A stretch of 64,000 bases of DNA from Acestrorhynchus altus (Eukaryota > Chordata > Actinopteri > Characiformes > Acestrorhynchidae): contig CM067506.1 of assembly GCA_034509495.1 (NCBI GenBank), positions 15,136,528 to 15,200,527 of the forward strand. Direction: 5' to 3'. Positions 57,000 to 64,000 of this stretch are shown here, piece after piece. The translations under genes and the position numbers were made by a program. Under the pieces are notes generated by a model. It ran no database searches. It was not told the origin of the DNA and worked only from the letters and a program-made list of their open reading frames with translations. The stretch's first letter is position 1. Each line of letters starts with the position of its first letter.

Positions 57000-57900
57000 G
57001 CCTTGCAGGTCTAGTGCATTCCACAGAGAATGAAACTCGAAGCCAACCTAAGGATCCTTTCAAGATCTGCCTACACTGACGTCACCAATGTTTTTTTCTC
57101 CCCCCCCTGCACTGTCATTATTATCTCACAAGTAGCTGAACTCCTTGTCCTCCTCTGGTCATCCCCTTTTGTCTTTTTCAGTACACTGTTGTTCCCATCC
57201 CGAGAGAATTCTCAGGCATGCACAATGCTTCCCAGGCAGACCAACCAGTCCTGAAGGGCATAACGGTCGGAACGCGAAAGGCCCATCACCACCCTTCTCC
57301 GAACAGGAGAGCCCTTCTGTGTCTCAAAGGCGCATTTGGGGGAGTTTTTGGAGGGGTTCAGGAGTGGGGGGCTTTGGACAAGGTAAATAGATGCACTCGG
57401 TGGCAGAAGAGCGTCTTCGGTCTTAATTGGGGGGGGGGAGAGGGACCTTACTCTGGCACTGCAACAAGCTGCTAGCGAGGCCTCAGGCACATCCTTACAA
57501 TGTGAGGTAATTGGGATTTCTACCTTGGTGAAAGCTGCTAATTTTCCATAGGAAGTGCGAACAGGACCTTTGTCCGGCATGTTTTCCTTTTTCCTTCCTA
57601 AGGGAGTTAGGGGAGTGGAGAATGGGGAATGGCTGGGGCAAGTACCTGAGAGGAGGAGAGCCTCTGTAATGAACCACTTCACATGGTGGTTTATGGGGGG
57701 GAGAGAAGAGGAGGGGAAGAGAAAGGGCCACAGAAAAAGGAAGCCTAATTTTGTGGCCTGAGAAAGGCTGGGGGCACAAAAGGTCTTGTTTAAGGACGCT
57801 ATTAAGAGTATTCTTCAGACAGGCCTCAGTCTTCAGCAGCAATGGGCCACTTAGCACAAGTGTACCAATCTCAGTCCCTAATGGAAACAAACTGATGCAA
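57000..57900. other. GC-richer unique block with many open frames
   Basis: Frames are open on both strands (57212-57682 minus, 156 codons; 57218-57475 plus; 57495-57908 minus). The minus frames are Ser/Pro/Leu-rich, partly because of G-runs such as that at 57429-57439, and show no domain. TGTGAGGTAATTGGGATTTC and GAAAGCTGCTAATTTTCC look enhancer-like. Non-coding more likely than coding. Confidence 0.3.
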
Positions 57901-58244
57901 TCTGTCAATGTTTACCATTATGGATTTCATGTTGCAAATCCCATATGCAAGGCTTCAATACCATGGAGGCCTAGCATATTGTCTGTGTCTTGGACGGTTT
58001 TGCCAACACAGCCACAAAACATAATGCAAGAGATCTAAATGTGAGATCTTGTGGAATGTATAGGGCTTCTTGTTAAGTTGATTGCTTGTGATTATCATCG
58101 ACAGCTGAATAACTGAAGCAAGTCGAAGTAATTAAGGTTCAAACTGGAGCTCCTGGATGTTCTCGTATATGCTGTAAAATTTGCTTTATGTCATTGGTCA
58201 AGAATATTAATAAATAACATCCATTGCTTTTAAACTTCTGATCT

Positions 58245-58690
58245 TAGTCATATTACCATATTAGTTCCATTGTTTCCAACTCTTTTTCCAGCACATAGAG
58301 GATGTAAGCTCCTGTGGACCATCACCGAGGAATATCTGGTCCTGTCAGACCCAACCACCACTCTGCTAATGGATTTGGAACATAAGGATAAACAAGATTG
58401 AGGGAACTGCGTAAGATGAGGACAGGCTCTTTTTTGCACACACAGAGAGCTACAATTAAAAGAAAGAGTGTTCCGTTCCTTTATCCATTTCTTCCTTTAA
58501 AATCTAGCAGAGGTGGACAATAGCCCCCAACCCATTGCCCAGTGTCTGGATGACCCCCTATAGGCCTGTGTGGAGTAGAAGGGCTTCCTAGAAGTTATCC
58601 CCACTTCCGTTGTGCTTTTGTGCTCTGGTGGCCTGGCTCCAGAAACCTCTGAAAGATATTGTAGTGGTTGGTGGCCTGTGGTTCCTGCCG
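58245..58690. other. Complex unique block, function unknown
   Basis: Includes a TTTTTCCAG acceptor-like site near 58291 and moderately GC-rich text at 58500-58690. No domain-bearing frame. Could be regulatory or simply unique intergenic DNA. Confidence 0.25.
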
Positions 58691-58744
58691 TATTGTGAAG
58701 GTTGCTCTTTCAAACAGTCAAAAAAGGAAAAGAAAAAAAAAAAC

Positions 58745-59215
58745 CTTGACAAACTCTGATTCAGCTGCGTACTTTAAATGAGTCAAAAATGTCCAGAAGA
58801 AGGAGCTTCATCATGACACGGTCTGTACTGAATATCATAGTTATCTGTTGCTACTTGATGAGTTAGATGTTTCTACAGTAAATGTAGTGCAACTTAATAT
58901 TGGAAAATCCTTTTCAGACATTCAGAGGATATCATAGGAAAAGCTACTTGGAGTTATATTTTTTAACTAGTTAGAAACAATATTTTGAAATGTAATTAAT
59001 CTATTTTTAAAAAATAATACATTTTCTAACATTTTTTCATGTATAATTGCTTGTCTGTTGCTTTCTTCTGGAAATTATGAGAACATTTATTTTAATGGTA
59101 CATAATTAATGGCACATAAATTCTCCATTAGGATCTTTGTTAACACTATTTTACAGTGCTTTAATGACAGTATAGTGGGGGATGTAATAATTCATAAATT
59201 GCTTTAAAAAATTCC
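58745..59215. other. AT-rich intergenic stretch
   Basis: Nothing recognised beyond A/T runs. Confidence 0.5.
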
Positions 59216-59220
59216 ATAGT

Positions 59221-59490
59221 TTGTTAGATTGATGTTATTACATATTAAAATTCCACAACTTGTTACATTTATTGTTCCACATGTGAATTCTACAGCTTCC
59301 AACACCTCCTTATGTGTGTTATTACATATAATATTTACACAACTGATGTGAAATTACATATCAGAATTCCACAGCTTGTTAAATTTGTTATTACATAATT
59401 GTTACAGTTCTTTAATTACATATCATTTATTCAACAACTTGTTACATATGTTTTATTACATGTCAAAATGACACAAATTGTTACATATTA
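59221..59490. repeat. Degenerate tandem repeat, about 39-bp unit
   Basis: Repeating blocks of TTGTTACATNTGTTATTACA followed by TATCAAAATTCCACAAC; TTGTTA starts recur near 59221, 59260, 59374 and 59438, with gaps and a diverged middle. Confidence 0.7.
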
Positions 59491-59545
59491 GATTAGATAG
59501 AACTTTATTGATCCTTTTGGAGGGTTCCCTCAGGGAAATTAAGGT
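59490..59545 (-). repeat. LINE 3' tail, reverse
   Basis: AACTTTATTGATCCTTTTGG then AGGGTTCCCTCAGGGAAATT is the exact reverse arrangement of the tail at 28210-28252. Confidence 0.75.
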
Positions 59546-60470
59546 TCATATGTATAATGATATATTGGAATATCAAATAAATAAACAAAACCGCATAGTG
59601 CATATGACACTGTATCAGCTATGTAACTCCTGAAGATGAATTAACCTTCTCAAGACTGGCACATTAAACATCGCAGACAATATTGTATAAGTCAAAAACA
59701 ATTTATGATTGATTCATTAAAGCTGGTTTGTAAAAATGGTAAAAATCACAAATGCAGTTTCACAAATGTAACAAGTTGAGGAATTCCAATATAAAGTTAC
59801 AAAAATATAAGCATGTTATTCCCATATTCCAAACCATAAATATAGGCTACAATTTAATATCTAAATAATTCAATGTAATTAGATAGTTCATATTAATTAC
59901 ACTGTAATAACACCAATGTAGTGTTACCATATATTCAGTTTAATTAGCATTTAGTTTAATATCTGTAAAGTTCATTTTAAAGGAATACTGCAGAGTTTTC
60001 TCAAAGCAAATTGAATTTATTCAAAATGTGCTCTGATTACATAGATATTCTGTTCACATAATTATCCTTGCTGATCAACTGTGCAACAGAAAGACAGATA
60101 AAGATTACACTGAAAACAATGTAATATTCCTTTAACTTTCTTCTAATCTGAAATGATCAGTTTTAAATGATCATTAAAGTATCAGCAGATTCCTGTTCTC
60201 TACTCTATTGTTTATTCATTTTGTTATTCATTCAGGCAGTAGGGAAGTATGGGAATACAGAAATTGCAATATGTATCTGAGGACTGAGCTGAGCTAATAT
60301 GCAGTTACAAAAAAAGACAAAAGGATACAAAAATTCGGATATAACTGTTGTTAGGGCACACAGTGTAAAACAATAACAAACAGGACGATTAAAAAAGTTA
60401 GTGATATGAGGGCTTAATTTAAGGCAGAATGGCGACTGCACTGGCTTACAGAGAGAAACAGATAGGTGTA
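59546..60470. other. AT-rich intergenic stretch
   Basis: No features recognised. Confidence 0.5.
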
Positions 60471-60704
60471 GAGTGGGGGGAAAGCTGGCAGACTGTGTGA
60501 CGGTTCCATTAGAGTTACTTTACTGTAAGCTGGGGCACGGCTCTGCTGCTGTAGAGGCTGCTGTCACCATGCTGCTGCCAAAATGACAAGCACTCCAAAG
60601 AGGACACGAAGGACAACTGAGAAAGTGTCATCTTTTCTTCTCTCGCTGCGATGTCTTGTTCGATAAAGGAGCAGCAGAGGGAACAAAAGGAACAATGAGG
60701 AGTA

Positions 60705-60750
60705 AGAGAGAGAGAGTGAACAGATAGAGAAAGAGAGAGAGAGAGAGATA
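60705..60750. repeat. Interrupted (GA)n tract
   Basis: GA repeats broken by TGAACAGATA. Surrounding 60480-60900 is complex unique DNA without a recognised gene. Confidence 0.9.
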
Positions 60751-61369
60751 GTCCACACCATATGGTACAGAGAAACCGCACTGACATCTGAATTACATTT
60801 TAGGCGTGTGGAGAGAAAGAAAGGGAGAAATAACTATGTCTCAAATGTTTATTTAACTCTGGCTTTGTCTTGTCACTCAAGCATCCAGAGCTGCAGCTGA
60901 AATGGGCATGTATACATTGGAAGGTACACAGATAACTGACAGACTATGTGTACATATTGCAGGTTTAGGTGCCAAAGTGGCACCGCTGACATTTATATCA
61001 TTTAACTTCACTGACATTTTACCCCACTGCATCGAATGTATGCCACTATCTTTACATGCCGTATCTCTCACTGCACCAGGTGATGTGTCAAAAAAGACAT
61101 TTGTAGAACATTATGTAACAATAATATTGTGTTATTATCTGATTATTTCAGTATATGGTAAGATATTATCAGCATGGCATAACTTAGCAAGATAGGCAAT
61201 TATAGACATCCCGGAAATATTTATATTTCTAACCCAAAACTGACATAAACTGATTGCTTAACTGTCTTAATTCTAAATTAGTCGAATGTCCCCCAAATCT
61301 GTTTCCATACTTTCTTCTGAAAAGAATTTTCTTCTGAAATGAAAGATATTAAACACATTAAGAACAAGA

Positions 61370-61482
61370 AGATGAGGTCAGGATGATGGTTAATCACTAC
61401 AATACCTTATCCTTAACTCCCCAAATCATCCTAAAAGTATTGGATGGTGCACCAGGTTCTTTTCTTGTGCAACAGCAGTGAT
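61370..61482 (+). mobile_element. Family B element, middle fragment
   Basis: ATGAGGTCAGGATGATGG, AACTCCCCAAATCATCC and AAAAGTATTGGATGGTGCAC match the internal part of the family B fish element. No ends present. Confidence 0.6.
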
Positions 61483-61489
61483 ATGAGGT

Positions 61490-63060
61490 ACTAGACTAGA
61501 ATTCCTCATTCTCATCAGTGCACGACTTATATATCAGCTAATTAATATTTCATGTTACATTAAAAAAGGGAATAAAGTATATTTAAAGTTAGAAAACTGT
61601 CACTGAGGTGGTACACTGCTTGTCACTTGGCTGGTACCCTCAGTGATACATTCTTTAGTACTTTTTTACCATAATTGGACTGTTTTACTTTGAAAATATT
61701 CATTTCGAGCTGCATTGCTATTTAAAAACAGTTTGTGAAAAACTTTAAAAAATGTTGAATTTCTTGTGGGAAATTAAACAAGATACACAAATTGATTTTA
61801 ATGACCATGATGTGTCTTTAAGCCTATTTTGTTTGTACACACAATGTACAATTTTTGCCTGACATGTAGATGATTAACATATTAATTTATAGTGGTTGCC
61901 CAATAACATTTAGATAATAATCTTAGGATTAATGTATGCAATGAACACAATGTATTAGAACAGAAGATGAAATAAATAAATAGATAAATCAATCAACAAC
62001 ACGGTTTGATTTGATGTGTTGTAGCTTGGCCATGTCCAAAGGCCTTCTAAAGCAATACCTGTATTTACAGCCACCATATAATACCTAGTTTACTGGATCT
62101 GATTAGTCCTTTTGTAATGGTGTATTAATCAATTTCCTCTCCCGTTTCTTACTTACTCAAAAAACTGTGAAATATGTAGAACATACAAAAAATAAAAAAG
62201 GAATTATGTTAGAAATGGCATCAGCACATATATTTGGTGTCTGAGAAAACCTTTTTTGCTCTATGGATGGACCTTGATTGTGTTTATGCTGATGTCCTGT
62301 CAGTCAGTTCATGAGAAGCTCCACAAAGTCCCATTACTGCTTCGCGAACAGAATCAGATAAGCGCCCAGCGTTGTCAGATACAAGTGTGCAAAAATCCAT
62401 ACTGTGCTACAAAATTGAAGCTAAATAAAAATTTTCTTTTCTAAAATGGAGAGGACTATTGCATGCAATTCTGTTTCTGTTTCAGACTTATTTTACATAA
62501 TAAATAGGGTAGATAAAGTAAAGCAAAGTAAAGCTTTGTGTGAACCACACTCAGAGAAACATACAACATACAACATCAAATCCAGTCTGTATCACCTTGG
62601 TCAGTCCAGACCTACTTTTGACTGATGGAAGTACAAAAGAGTTTCAATTTTTGACCGTCTGACTAAGACCTCAACTAGACATCTGGGGAAGAGCAAGATT
62701 GTTTCAAACATTAAACCATTTGATTGGGGCTGCCTTTGGACATCAGTAGGTTTTATATTTGAACTTTTTGACTAGGAACCCTCTTGGATGTCTGTAGATG
62801 TTGAAAATGGGTTATATATGGACATCTGACGAGGACACTATTTGATCATTGTTTTAATGCACCTTTAAAGGAAATCAGGTGATGTGTGGGTGGAAATGAA
62901 ATAATTCATTCTGCAACTAACATCTGGATCTAGGTACTTAACATATTGAACCCCAGTCTTATTATTGAGCTTCTTTTGGTGTGTGTTTTGTTTAAATATT
63001 AATTTTATTAGTATGTATTTTGGATGGATCACATCAGGCCTCAGTGATTAAATATGAAAA
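61490..63060. other. AT-rich intergenic stretch
   Basis: A loose repeat of GACTAGGA/GACATCTG phrases occurs at 62600-62840. No coding, RNA or known element was seen. Confidence 0.45.
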
Positions 63061-63080
63061 CAGAGTCAATTATATCTACA

Positions 63081-63361
63081 GATATATGCCCAAATGTTTG
63101 TAGAATCCTTTTTTTAACAAATGTATTCAGCTACTTTGATACCTGCATTGCTGACACAGATGTGCAGATTCTTGCATTACTTGTCTAGTCCCTGTAGATA
63201 AATACTGCCAATAGAATAGAACTGTCTTAAAAAAACAGCATTCAACTGTTCTCTAGAATGATTGTGCTCATCTAATATTTTTGTGATGAGTTGAGGAGTT
63301 GGGGAATTGGGGATGAGGTAGGATGGTGATCATCAAACATCCTGACCTAATGCTGGACATT
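63081..63361 (-). mobile_element. Family B element, reverse copy
   Basis: The plus strand starts GATATATGCCCAAATGTTTG (the inverted terminus) and contains GACACAGATGTGCAGATTCT, TGTCTAGTCCCTGTAGATAA and GATGGTGATCATCAAACATC, i.e. the right two thirds of family B reversed. No transposase. Confidence 0.75.
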
Positions 63362-63477
63362 AAAAACAGTTACTTCAATAAATACACTTGATTTCAGAAG
63401 AAACAGTGACTAGACAGAGTAACCCATCACTTGCTTCCAACTGAATTAAATGCCATTTAAAGTGCCTGTTTACTTCC

Positions 63478-64000
63478 CTGTCCACATGTATATGCTTGCA
63501 TACAGACTAAGACTGTTCAGTTATAGGGGTGGAGCTGAAGATGTCACTGATGTCACTTCTTTGCTCACACAGTGTTCTAAGAAGAATACAATTTTAAGAA
63601 TAAAAGTGCTGAGAAGGAATAATATTGATACATACATAGATAAAAATAATAAAGGATATTCAGGTTGTTGTTGTTGTTTTATTTTATTTGGACTACTGTC
63701 AAGTATTTTGAAGAACTCACTATTACAAATGTCCATGTTGATCTAATCATTAGAAGTAACTCATCAAAATCATTGCATTTACAGCTCAAACACACTCTGG
63801 ATAATCAATTTCCAACATGATTACTGACATATAAAGTGTTTTAGACTTTATGAGAAAAAAAGTTATTATTTATTATATTTACATCTCAAATGAGGAAATA
63901 TATGAGTAGCCCAGAGTCCTGAAAATAACAATATCTGGTATGTGTGACTATATCCTATAAATGGATTTCTTATTCTTGGTGAATAAAAGTATGTCAAACT
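63478..64000 (+). repeat. Dispersed repeat C, copy 2 (runs off the window)
   Basis: Collinear with 25664-26650 but lacking its roughly 450-bp extra segment. Shared markers are GTCCACATGTATAT, AGATGTCACTGATGTCAC, AGAATAAAAGTGCTGAG and the exact TTTATTTGGACTACTGTCAA plus GTATTTTGAAGAACT. The match still continues at 64000, so the right end lies outside. Confidence 0.75.

Noticed and set aside
57212..57908. Minus-strand frames of 156 and 137 codons as a possible gene
   Set aside because: Overlapping frames on both strands, Ser/Pro-rich text driven by G-runs, and no recognisable domain or start context.
1..64000. CRISPR arrays, tRNA or rRNA genes, bacterial operons
   Set aside because: No regularly spaced direct repeats with unique spacers, no cloverleaf apart from the decayed SINE head, and the composition and repeats are clearly those of an animal genome.

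Overview
The window reads as nuclear DNA of a ray-finned fish. The evidence is an AT-rich background, very dense long dinucleotide arrays, several decayed Tc1-like transposons of the kinds that fill teleost genomes, a tRNA-derived SINE, RTE and other LINE fragments, a piggyBac transposase fragment and teleost-type LINE 3' tails. An otophysan fish (catfish, characin or knifefish group) is my best guess from the repeat mixture, but that is inference. I found no complete protein-coding gene, tRNA, rRNA or CRISPR array. Almost all open frames are low-complexity readings of microsatellites, transposase shadows or chance frames, so the window is best described as a gene desert or the inside of a very large intron.  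Layout. 1-9400: AT-rich sequence with microsatellites, one small inverted-repeat element and two candidate conserved non-coding blocks (about 1540-1975 and 4570-4770). 10.3-15.2 kb: the most repeat-rich stretch, with a Tc1 fragment, an RTE reverse-transcriptase fragment, a LINE tail, a cluster of six dinucleotide arrays in 1.2 kb, a dead Tc1 transposon and two copies of a non-autonomous Tc1-type element. 15.4-23.3 kb: one candidate regulatory block, telomere-like tracts, a 167-codon piggyBac fragment, and a Tc1 relic that has itself been invaded by a small hAT-like element. 25.6-29.1 kb: a repeat whose second copy runs off the right end of the window, LINE tails and an 85-bp AT palindrome. 29.8-41 kb: several GC-richer, repeat-poor blocks that look like conserved non-coding elements, the strongest at 39.7-40.6 kb. 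43-44.7 kb: nested transposons. 45.4-47.0 kb: another cluster of candidate regulatory blocks. 51.6-53.8 kb: a GC-rich segment with exon-like hints on the minus strand, a 630-bp polypyrimidine tract and a further candidate regulatory block. 54-64 kb: SINE, LINE tails, a 39-bp tandem repeat and more fragments.  How it fits together. No genes cooperate here. The plausible biology is (i) long-range regulatory DNA, suggested by repeated islands of complex, repeat-free sequence rich in homeodomain-like and octamer motifs, typical of deserts around developmental transcription-factor genes, and (ii) layered transposon decay. Regulatory calls rest on sequence character only, since no cross-species alignment was possible. 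The most useful new observation is a short inverted-repeat family with ends reading CCTTGTATCTCC, present in at least six copies.
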